DNA of 64,000 bases, from the NCBI RefSeq assembly GCF_000204055.1, contig NW_006768766.1, positions 3,234,275-3,298,274 on the forward strand, in the 5' to 3' direction. Position 1 is the stretch's first letter. Each line of letters begins with the position of its first letter. Of this stretch, positions 31,034 to 39,898 are shown piece by piece. The translations under genes and the position numbers were made by a program. The notes beneath the pieces were generated by a model that saw nothing but the letters and a program-made list of their open reading frames with translations, was not told the DNA's origin and did no database searches. The stretch comes from Melampsora larici-populina 98AG31 (lineage: Eukaryota; Basidiomycota; Pucciniomycetes; Pucciniales; Melampsoraceae).

Positions 31034-32341
31034 TTACTTTGCCTTATTCCCGCCACCATATTTTGGGCCTGTCACCTCGCGATTGCCTCCTCGTCGATCC
31101 TCTTGCCTATCATCCTTGCGCCAAGATCTGCCACCATCACCCCTCTGGCTATCATAACAATCGTCTCTACCACCACCACTATGATTGTTCCACGAACCAC
31201 CCCTACCCCTTCCACGCACATTACGACCTCCACCTTGGCGATCTTCATAATGAAGGTACCCTGAACTTCCAGGTCCGTCGTACACCGGCTGGCTTCCGTA
31301 TTGTGCTGGATGATGTGTGAATGGTTGAGACTGATTTGCAAAGGCCCAAGACCTAGTGTTGGGTTTACCGGGGTGGGTCGAGTGATTCATGTGTGAGTTC
31401 ATAATGGTACCGTTTTGAATTACGCTGCCTGGAAGCAGCTCCCCAGAAATGGGATTGATGTTGGATTTGCATTCAAAGTCTGCATAAGGATTGATATCAC
31501 AAAACCGAGGCTGAAAGTCGTTCATCCGCTCACTATCAAGCCGGGCATTGCGTTCTAAGGTTTCATCCCGAACGGCAGGATTGGCAAGTTTACCATCTTC
31601 GTTCCGAATTGTCATCACCGTCGTCCTAACCGCCTGGTCATAACAAAATGCCATAGGCCAACATAACCGCTCCGCCTTGATTGCCAAAACATTTGCCTTA
31701 TGAATTAGGAACATATCCGCCAGCTTGCCATGGTCATAATAACAAAGGTAAGACACAAAGACGTCAAAGGCTGTTACCCATTCACCAAAAGTCATTTTCC
31801 ATTCATCTGGTACGTGTAATCCTGAATAACGAGTCTCTTCTTTATCTCCTTTAGCTTTTGGTTTCACTCTAAGTAAGTCTTGACGTAACCATATTGGATT
31901 AAAGATTGATAAAGGAACGTATCCGTCCATCGGTCTCATTTTATCATCCCAGTATCTCGACAACGCAACCAAACCGTGTGTCTGAATTCCCGCTTCACCA
32001 ACTTCAGCTTTCTTCTTTGTCGCTGAATCCGTGGTATCTTTTACACTATCGTCATCGTCTTTTGTCAAGTCCCAGACTTTCTTTTTCGCAGGAGCAACTG
32101 TGTTGACTGGTGCCGGACCCGTTGATAAGGATGATGAAGAAAGAGGAGCCGATTGGTGTTGTCCTGTAACAGCTGAAGCTAGGCTTTGGGTAATCGCGGA
32201 GGTGACACCTTGACGGTTCGATGAATTCGCATTGGAGTCGTTAACAACTGTTAAACCATTGGCTAGGAGCCAAGACTGAAATCCTTTTGGAGGACTCTCT
32301 CCGACGGCCGTGACGGTAGCTCTGCGGTTCGGTGAACGCAC
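31034..32341 (-). CDS. Ngaro-2 Gag-like protein with RGG tail
   Basis: 435 residues. The middle part aligns with the Gag core of Ngaro-1 and Ngaro-3: DGYVPLSIFNPIWL, FGEWVTAFDVFVSYL and MAFCYDQAVRTTVM. The C-terminus is rich in Arg-Gly-Gly and ends GPKYGGGNKAK, matching the KYG tail motif of Ngaro-1. RGG boxes bind RNA, so this tail may replace a zinc knuckle. I infer a structural RNA-binding role; no known domain name applies. Confidence 0.8.
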   Translation of the reverse strand: MRSPNRRATVTAVGESPPKGFQSWLLANGLTVVNDSNANSSNRQGVTSAITQSLASAVTGQHQSAPLSSSSLSTGPAPVNTVAPAKKKVWDLTKDDDDSVKDTTDSATKKKAEVGEAGIQTHGLVALSRYWDDKMRPMDGYVPLSIFNPIWLRQDLLRVKPKAKGDKEETRYSGLHVPDEWKMTFGEWVTAFDVFVSYLCYYDHGKLADMFLIHKANVLAIKAERLCWPMAFCYDQAVRTTVMTIRNEDGKLANPAVRDETLERNARLDSERMNDFQPRFCDINPYADFECKSNINPISGELLPGSVIQNGTIMNSHMNHSTHPGKPNTRSWAFANQSQPFTHHPAQYGSQPVYDGPGSSGYLHYEDRQGGGRNVRGRGRGGSWNNHSGGGRDDCYDSQRGDGGRSWRKDDRQEDRRGGNREVTGPKYGGGNKAK

Positions 32342-32453
32342 TTTGAAACGAAAGAAACGAGGAAAGGGATTTATTTTGGTTCAGTATATTGCTCATCTTA
32401 TTCTCTATTCACGAGGCATCACTATTCGTGGCATCACTATCTGTGGGTAATTT

Positions 32454-32957
32454 TCATCTTCGCAACAGCGGCAACACCAAATGGTGGGTATGATCATCAT
32501 CTTGTAGCTTACAGCTGGGTGTAACAACCACGTTATCTCTTGCAATTAGACCACCGGAATGCAATACCAACGTTCCACCATTTCCTTGTGCGGTTGCGTC
32601 GACTGTTGGGGCTTGGAGAGTTGATGGAGGAGGCTCTGGGCCGGTATCCAAATCACCTGGAGCAGGTAATGCAGGTGGGGGTTGGGTGTTTGCTCCTGGT
32701 ACCGTTAAGGTCACAACAGGCGTCGAGCTATCCACCGCGGAAGGTTGACCACTGGTCCTAGTAGACGATGTACCATCACGACGTCCGCGTCCACATCCCC
32801 TCCCACGCTGGGCAGTAGTTCTGGCCGATATAGCATTAGGTACTACTGGTTCTGAGTCTGGCGGTGGGACTGAGCCACCTCTCAACCTATCGCTAGTTCT
32901 CCTTAGCATCTCTTGAAATTTTTCTGTGTTAGTGTCCTGACTATTGTTGGTGGACAT
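32454..32957 (-). CDS. Ngaro-2 short 5' gag frame
   Basis: 167 residues, Ser/Thr/Pro-rich, with RGRGCGRGRRDG near residue 55. It occupies the same place as the short first frames of Ngaro-1 and Ngaro-3 but shows no clear sequence match. It may be the N-terminal exon of Gag. Moderate confidence that it is translated. Confidence 0.5.
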   Translation of the reverse strand: MSTNNSQDTNTEKFQEMLRRTSDRLRGGSVPPPDSEPVVPNAISARTTAQRGRGCGRGRRDGTSSTRTSGQPSAVDSSTPVVTLTVPGANTQPPPALPAPGDLDTGPEPPPSTLQAPTVDATAQGNGGTLVLHSGGLIARDNVVVTPSCKLQDDDHTHHLVLPLLRR

Positions 32958-33289
32958 TGGTGTGTTTTAATCGATGAACGTTTGAAAGGTTTTTTAAGAG
33001 AAGAAATTCAAAAAAGGAGAAGACAAGCAAGAGCTTGTGCTTAGAGAGAGAAAAGAGGCGATAGGATGATTTCCCAAGACAGGCGTGAGAGAGTGGGAAT
33101 GGGGAATAGACGCGGAGAAATTTTCTATGAAGATGGAGAGAAAATTTTTCACAACCTTGACTGTCTCAAGTTGCCCGTCAGAGGATATCCTTTCCCTGTC
33201 TAGGGATATCCTGTATTGCCCATAGTCCGACATCCGCCCGTATCGTGGAAACAGACGGTACCGTCGTGCCTTTGGGTACCGTCATCCAT

Positions 33290-33498
33290 TCTTTGCACTT
33301 ATCGTGCTATTGCACAATTCATCAGGTGAATAATAAATCTTTGGGAAGAGAACAGTTTTATCAACTTCCATATAAGATCCTATCTATAGGATAGAAAATT
33401 AACTTACCGTGCCTTTCCTTATAGGTCAGAGCCTTCTATATCAGTCAGCGTTGTTAGGTAGTTCTTTGCGCTTATTGTGCTATTGCACAATTCATCAG
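33290..33498. repeat. Ngaro-2 right-end repeat cluster
   Basis: A 36-base block containing CTATTGCACAATTCATCAG occurs at about 33290-33325 and again at 33463-33498, on either side of the block at 33356-33398 that is shared with the left end. On the plus strand the order is A1 (left end), genes, B1, A2, B2, a split-repeat layout, but opposite in direction to the genes. Confidence 0.7.
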
Positions 33499-34198
33499 AC
33501 CCGTATTCCTAGACTCCAAGACATTCATACTTTCAGACCAAAGAATAGATTCTGGGAGCCCTCACAAATTCAGATCAGTAAGCCTATGGGGAGAACAACT
33601 TCTCTCTGAATAAAATTAAAATTCAATGTTTGAATTTCACAGCCTATGATTTGGCTATTCAAGAAGAAAGTCCTCTTGCCAATCTTCTGCTTGCCAAAAG
33701 ACTTCTTGATCTCTTGTCAGGCTACCAGCCAGTCAGTCAGCTTTGTTCTATCCAAATGTTGAGCTTTTGGCCAGAATATGGCTGGTTTTGTCCAACCAAA
33801 CCATCCATCATGTGGCTCAGAGCTAATTTTTTGAGTAATTCAACAGCACAACCGTTTTCAAGCTGGTTGTGCGACACAAACTTAACCGATGGTGATGTAT
33901 GAATAATCCATTCCATTTCAATCCATTGTCTAAACTTTTGACTGATGTCAAATATAAATCCACAACACAACAATACCAAGTTGAGCATGAAGACAGGAGG
34001 TGGCAGATCTGTTTCATCTGAATATGTGCACTCTGGTGGAAACACACAAGTTACAAAGATAAACTGTGTGATTTATCAAGCAAGCTAAGTGATTCTCATT
34101 GAATAGCGCTCAATCCAAGTTACAATCATTACATTTTCAAAAGTTACAGAAGAAAGTTTTAAGTTTTCTACCATCAAGACAACACAAAGACACAAAAA

Positions 34199-34548
34199 TG
34201 AGCAACCCAAGTAACAATGATCTAGCGGCAAGACTGTCAAGAGCAGAAGAGAATGTGGCATGCATAACACAAGCAACAACAGCAGCCATGGGGGTACAAC
34301 CGGGACCACCATCAGCACCACCAAGCAGGGGTAACGGTAACCAGAAGAGGACAGCAAAGAATCCAATGGAGGGACCAATTGCGGAAGGAGATGAAGGCAA
34401 CAAAGACGGTGCACCAATTGGCTATGACATCCTGCTAGACGGAGAATTGATGACACCCAACAATGAGGACGGGTTGTATCAACCGGGGGAAGCTGAACCA
34501 GAACCAAAAGGGAAGGGTAAGGCAGTCTCTGTGGAGGAGGATCAATAA
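34199..34548 (+). CDS. Ngaro-3 short 5' gag frame
   Basis: 116 residues with AARLSRAEENVACITQ and GVQPGPPSAPP, matching the short first frame of Ngaro-1 in its opening part and in the GV(Q/E)PGP motif. The rest is acidic. It supports this being a real conserved part of the element. Confidence 0.6.
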
Positions 34549-34761
34549 CTGATAGGTAAGTCATAGAAGAAAAACATAATCCCTACCTTCATCATAAACA
34601 GCAATTGCAACTCCACCACAATAACACCAGTCTGGAACCCTCCCGTAAACCACAAACCAATCACCCAAAAGCTGATGAGTAAGACCAAATTGAAAGCTGT
34701 GTTGTTGCATACAACAGGAATAGAACCAACCACTGGCAAGCTTAATTTCTGAGGTCACAAA

Positions 34762-35352
34762 GTGACAACCAGGTTAGGCGAAGCCACTGGTGACAGCCAG
34801 AGGGTTGGGAACCCGGCAGATTCACATATAGAATCAATCACAACAAGTGATTACCAAGCTCTACAGCTGGTGGATGAACACGGTCTCATGACTTTCCAAT
34901 TAAGATTCAGAAACCCTCCAAGAGGAGAGAAAACTCATGAGACTCACTTTAATAATTCATTTTGTATTGTGTGTGCAGAAGAAGGCCATGCAATGATCCA
35001 GATGCAGGGGGAAATCAACAAACTGTACTTGAGGTACAAGTGGGCCAAGGGGGCAGCGCTCCTAGCGTATTTCACCAACAAGTTTTTGCGTGAACCAAGA
35101 GACTCTGCACAGCCAGGAGAAAGAAACCCCACTCCAGGGCCAAGAAATAGGTGTAACCTGAAGAGCCGCCCACCAATAAAAAACCCACCCGTGCAACCCA
35201 GAGAACGGATCCCAACACCCCCTCCCGTAGACAGGCAAATCCCACCGGAGAGACACATGGCCACACGTAGAAGCCCCAGCACCTTAATTCAGGAGGATTT
35301 TTCAGACCCACTACACACATTGCCAACAGGACTTACCACCACATTGTGGTAG
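34762..35352 (+). pseudogene. Ngaro-3 gag N-terminal remnant
   Basis: An open frame of 196 codons. EEGHAMIQMQGEINKLYL and KGAALLAYFTNKFL match the start of the Ngaro-1 gag frame, and RRSPSTLIQEDFSDP matches the segment before the Gag core. The frame stops at 35352 and the Gag core restarts at about 35539 in another frame, so the gene is broken or spliced between. Confidence 0.65.
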
Positions 35353-35538
35353 CTCCCCCCCTTCCAGCCGCGACTCCTCACCCGCCCATGGAGGACCACC
35401 TCAATGTGATTGTTCTGTGATGCCACCACCAAACTGTTGGGTCCATTCATCAACACCCACTGGACCTTGGTACAACCAATCCCCAAAGCAATCTTATAAG
35501 CACAAACCGGGAGTGAGCCAGAACCCACCACTGGACAG

Positions 35539-36798
35539 ATGGAAGAGCAAACAGCCAACAGAGTTACCACGACAAAGTTAGAGGAGGAGGTAGCAAATGC
35601 AATGCTGGAGTCAGGGAAAGGACAAATGGCCCTTTCTGACGGGGATGTGATAGAGAACGGGAGAAGAATCCTATACAATAACTCTGAGCAAATGGAGAAG
35701 ATTCTCACCCCACTATCCCAAGTCCTGCAAGTGTGGCTGAAGACCTTCAAGGTGTACATCCCACTGACAGTGTTCAACAAGCATTGGTTGCAAGAGGACC
35801 AGAAGGAGTGGGAGGTAAAAGAGCTCCAAACCAAGGCAAAAATCCTGAAAGGCAAAGCAAATGTCAAAGCGTACGGCGGAAAACCCCCTCCCAACGAGCT
35901 ACTAATGCAATTCAAGGAATGGCTGGACAGCATGAAGTTGTTTGTTCAATACGTTGAGGAGGCTGGTTGGGTGAGGCAGGCATCAAGGTTCAGATCACAT
36001 ATGGATTTTGTGATGGATTTACGCAAGAACATCACCTGGAGTATTCCAGAGGCAAAAAGGAAAGAACACATATCACAGATTGGTGAATTCTACCAGGAAA
36101 AGGCCAACCGCTTCAAGGATGCAGAAAAATTATCCGGACAACTATCACACGCGGTGTTGGTGTACCCGCAATTGAAGTGCTACTGTATGGCAATGTACAA
36201 GTGGATGGCGGAATGGGTGCATAAGTCAGCGCTAAGGGATATCCCGGAAGAGGTGAGGGAAGATTTGAAAGTCTGGAGACAAACATCATTAGAAGAAGAC
36301 CCAAGGAGATTAATCCCACATAAAGGTGTCCGTAATGTCACTTGGGTGGGGGATGCCTTGACAACATACGGCATCAGTATAATAATTGGGAAACAATGGG
36401 CGAGATTCATGTTAAGAAATGGGTGGAACAAGGCAGACAAGAATGGAGACAGGAGAGAGATAGCATGGGAGGAGACTGTTGCCACACGTCTAGGGCTGCT
36501 GATGCTATTGAGATTGATGGACATGAGCGGGTACAAGTTCTTGATGTTGACCAATAACGTAGTGACAGATGCAGCCATAAAAAACGGCAAATCTCGGAAT
36601 CTGTTGGTGAACAGGGAATGGATGAAGATACAGAACAATCTGATGAGGCTGGAATGTAGGATAAAACAGAAGAGGGTTATCTCAGAAGATAATGCAGCTG
36701 ATAAACTGTCTAGGGGAAAAGACTCATTGAAGAGAGAGCACAACAAAGTGTGGGTAGATCTGCCAGACAGCCTGAGACCTTTTCTTATACAAGAATAA
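35539..36798 (+). pseudogene. Ngaro-3 Gag-RNase H fusion frame (RT palm deleted)
   Basis: 419 open codons. The first about 170 residues are Gag core (LSDGDVIENGRRIL, FKVYIPLTVFNKHW, FKEWLDSMKLFVQYV). Near residue 175 the frame passes directly into what is the thumb/connection of the Ngaro-1 RT (AEKLSGQLSHAVLVYPQLK), so about 350 residues including the catalytic palm are missing, in frame. The RNase H domain follows: TWVGDALTTYG, IAWEETVATRLG and SEDNAADKLSRG keep three acidic residues, but the third, Asp in Ngaro-1, is Asn here (LTNNVVTDAA, codon 36553-36555). The RNase H is therefore probably inactive. Whether the fusion is expressed is unknown. Confidence 0.8.
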
Positions 36799-36982
36799 TG
36801 TGAAATGAATATGGCTGAGAGCCAAAAAATGCAGACCAAGAGTCATAAAGCAGACCAAGAATCAGATCAGTGCTGTGAGTAGACAAAAATGTTTCAAATC
36901 AAAACACAAAACGTGAAGACCCTGTACCCCGCTTTGGACTGAAGTAAAGTAAACCAATTGAGACAGATGAGAACAAATACAC

Positions 36983-38083
36983 ATGCAAAGTCTCACCTAT
37001 ACCAGCACACCATATTTGAACAAAAGAGAATCAAGCAAGACAAGGCACAAACTCCTTAAGCATTTCAAATTGGCAAGAGAACAATCAGGACCAGCAGGGA
37101 AGCACCTAACCCTGAGTGGATGGGCGCGAGGAACATTAAGTGGGTACTCCATTGGAATGTTGAAGTTTATCAGCTTCAAGATGAAGACCACAGGAAACCT
37201 CAATGAAGACAATCCAATCAGTGATAAAGATATCTACAACTTCATTGCTTGGGCAGGTGAATCAAAAGCAGAGAAGGAAAAACAGACCAGATAGAGTGAT
37301 ATTGTCAGTCACAATTAAAAAATATCTTGATGGGATACGCGCATGGCATATTCTCAGGCATCTGTCCAAACCTTCAGCGGATCGAGATGTGGTATCCACC
37401 CTCCTACAGGCAACAAAGAGGAACAAAGAGGCAAGAGAATTAATAACTGTAAAACAGTCAATTATGATAAGACAACTCTTTTGACTTTTTAAAGAAACTA
37501 CGGGAATTCAGGCAAACTACAATTAGTGGGATCAGTAACCCTGATTGCCTTCTGGGGGATGGCACAACTAGGGGAATTATTACGCCAATTGAAGGAAGAC
37601 AGTGCAATCCCAAGGAGACATGTGAAATTTGGCAAAAGGAGCAGAAGCCGGTTTGCCCGCGTACACCTGAGGAAAGCAAAGTCAGCAAAACCAGGCAAGG
37701 TCCAAGTCATTTACCTGCAACAACAGAGAAATGTTCTGGATGCTGTATCAGCTCTAGAGAGGGTGATGAAGTTGAACAAAGGGGAAGATAGAGACAGCTT
37801 ACTGTTTGCCTCATGAGGCACAAAAGGACTAACCACATTGAAAAAACCCTGGTTTACCAAGTTGGTAGAGGAAAGCTGGGGGAAGTCAGGAGTAGATAGG
37901 TGGTCAGGGCATTCCTCCCGGGTAGGAGGCGCGTCAATAAGATACAATTTAGGTACCCCGGTGAGAACCATTGCTAAACAAGGCAGATGGAAGTCTCTGG
38001 CTTACCTTTGTTACTGCAAGGCGTATTTGGACAAGGAAGTGAAGGACACGATAAAGTTTCTGGAGGTGATAGAGGAGAGCTGA
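36983..38083 (+). pseudogene. Ngaro-3 tyrosine recombinase remnant
   Basis: Pieces of the Ngaro-1 type enzyme in several frames: LSGYSIGMLKFISFK, SVTIKKYLDGIRAWHI, VTLIAFWGMAQLGELLR, GHSSRVGGASIRYNL and QGRWKSLAYLCYCKAY. At least two frame changes and one stop (TGA near 37815) separate them. The first catalytic Arg of the GMTRLGELL motif is Gln here (GMAQLGELL). The gene is dead. Confidence 0.85.
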
Positions 38084-39234
38084 GGAACCTTCAGTGAACT
38101 CAAAATTTTATACAGGAGACAAATGCATATAGTTTAAGGTTTTGCATGGATAGAGTTTAATTAAACTAAAGTGAACAGGAACTTTGGAACTGGAATTTGC
38201 TGAATTGTAGATCCGGCAATAAAAGGAAACTCTAATCACCGGTGACACTAAGCCAACAGAAATTTTTGGTGTTGGGGGATAGCCCCTGGAAGGCTAGGCA
38301 CCAAAAAGCTTGCAACTTAGATGAAGGGGATCCAGGAGCTAAGGAAAAAAACCCTTGAACAAGGAGGGGGGGCGGGTATGTAGGTGGGAGCCCAGCCGGA
38401 CGCATCTCCCTTGGTTTTGCAGAACCAACTGCAGACGGCCGGGATCCGCCGCTACTGCAACAAAACATCCTTTGACTGAACGTAAGAGATGTTTTGGGCT
38501 TATGGTTCTGGAAGAATCGCTTGAGGAAATCCCTTGAGGATCCAGAGATTTTAAACTCTCAGATCTAAAAATGGCTCACACTAGGAGCGTAACTCACAGC
38601 TAGATGAGGAGTGGGTCCCTTCTGCCAAGTCAAAATTTGGAAATAATACAAAAGAACACTCTGTTCCCTGAATCAAAGCAATTTAATTCAGCTGAAATTA
38701 ATGAGGAAGGTGTAGTACTGGGATTGATACCGGTTGAACTTACTACATATTTACAAATCTTAGGTCAGGGGGAGGGACAGGTACAGCACCACCAACAAAG
38801 ACAGCTTGGATCTTCATATTTGAGATGTCTTCTGATGGCAACAGCCTTGGACATGGTACCCAAATTGAGAAGAGGCTTGTTTCAGGACCAAAAGAAGTCT
38901 TTGAGCATTTCATTGGAAACATGAAGATTATCCTTGCAGTGTTATAATCATGAAGAACACGTAAAATCACACACAGGAATGCACCACCAGCCCACCCCAG
39001 CATAACATAATAGGCTTTTCAAAAACAACAAAACTAGTCTAAAGAACAGACATTTCCATTCTTTGCACAAAATGTCAACTTTATGAATTTGTAGTTGAGA
39101 GAAATTCCACAGAAAGAAACAGAGTGCTGTGGTTCCCACTCTGTCTGGCCCCGTAATCATTCTTGGCCTGGAATACAAAATCAAGGAAAGACAACCAAAG
39201 TGACAGAAACAGGTGTGATTTTGTGTTTGAAACC

Positions 39235-39598
39235 TTAAGGATGTACACGCTCCCCTATAATCCTCACCCAAAGCCAGGGTTCTCCCTCATCTGAATGATG
39301 TACCCATTCATCTGGGATNNNNNNNNNNNNNNNNNNNNNNNNNNNNNNNNNNNNNNNNNNNNNNNNNNNNNNNNNNNNNNNNNNNNNNNNNNNNNNNNNN
39401 NNNNNNNNNNNNNNNNNNTACATGGCCTTCTGGATTACTCAATGTGCCTCCTCCTTGTGTTGGACCATTCCAGATAAGACCATGTTTCTCATCATCAGGA
39501 GAGAGTGCAAAATCATCTCCTGTGCAAAAAATGTGCTGAAATCCACAAATTAAAATGAAGCCAATTGCCAAAAACTTAGATAATAGTGGAGAGTTCAT
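39235..39598 (-). CDS. Small secreted protein SSP2, split by an assembly gap
   Basis: The N-terminal part (39598-39419) starts MNSPLLSKFLAIGFILIC, a signal peptide like that of SSP1, and reaches GGGTLSNPEGHV. The C-terminal part (39318-39235) reads IPDEWVHHSDEGEPWLWVRI. They are separated by 100 N. With the N run the halves are out of frame by one; if the true gap is 60 bases, as the SSP1 alignment predicts, the halves join in frame and the protein is again 107 residues. The mature part has no Cys in the visible portion apart from one near the cleavage site. A leader intron like that of SSP1 is predicted at 39743-39840. Function unknown; candidate effector by inference. Confidence 0.75.
39319..39418. 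other. Assembly gap (100 N)
   Basis: A fixed 100-N placeholder. Alignment with 23820-24143 predicts that only about 60 bases are missing. Confidence 0.98.
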
Positions 39599-39898
39599 GA
39601 TGTGGATGATTTCAACTGGAAGGATAATGTAAGGTCAAATCTTTTCAGTTCTCATATATGTGGAGTTGCTATTAAGTCACTGACACCTGGATGACGAGGA
39701 AGATATCTCAAAAAAGAAACTGAAAGGGATAGAGTTTCTCAACTTGTTTTTAACCTGAATCTAAGTGATTTGCCATGTAAGTATCCAACTTCAAGCAGAT
39801 CAACCATGATGAGATGTTGCACAATGAGATGAGGGCTCACCTAGAAGCTGGGAAGTATGAAATTCCAAGAAGATATCTCAACAAAGATCTAAAATCAT

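Larger units (their letters stand above)
27079..33528 (-). mobile_element. Ngaro/DIRS-type YR retrotransposon (Ngaro-2)
   Basis: A 6.45-kb insertion defined by comparison with the uninterrupted sequence in duplication copy 2 (near 42595). The flanking ACTTTC appears at 27073-27078 and again at 33529-33534, which may be a short target duplication. Four minus-strand frames are open: a short N-terminal gag frame, Gag, RT-RNaseH and YR. It belongs to another lineage than Ngaro-1: the proteins align only in motifs. Short end repeats are present, but their order relative to the genes is unusual (see the repeat entries). Other insertions may be nested at the left edge, so the precise Ngaro-2 termini are uncertain. 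Confidence 0.8.
23223..34075. repeat. Segmental duplication, copy 1 (interrupted by Ngaro-2)
   Basis: 23223-27078 plus 33529-34075 align in order with 38624-43174. Matching landmarks include the start GCCAAGTCAAAAT, the SSP gene, its long upstream region and the end GTGTGATTTA. Ngaro-2 separates the two parts. Some stretches, such as 24720-24960 against 40195-40380, are almost identical; others carry many point changes and small indels. Confidence 0.9.
34076..38623 (+). mobile_element. Decayed Ngaro-type element related to Ngaro-1 (Ngaro-3)
   Basis: A 4.55-kb plus-strand element lying exactly between duplication copies 1 and 2. It keeps gag frames, a Gag-RNaseH fusion and a broken recombinase. 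The RT palm is gone. Its 3' end reads CTAGATGAGGAGTGGG, like the 3' end of the Ngaro-1 B repeat, followed 8 bases later by duplication copy 2. A repeats are not recognisable at the 5' end. It is older than Ngaro-1 and cannot move on its own. Confidence 0.8.
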
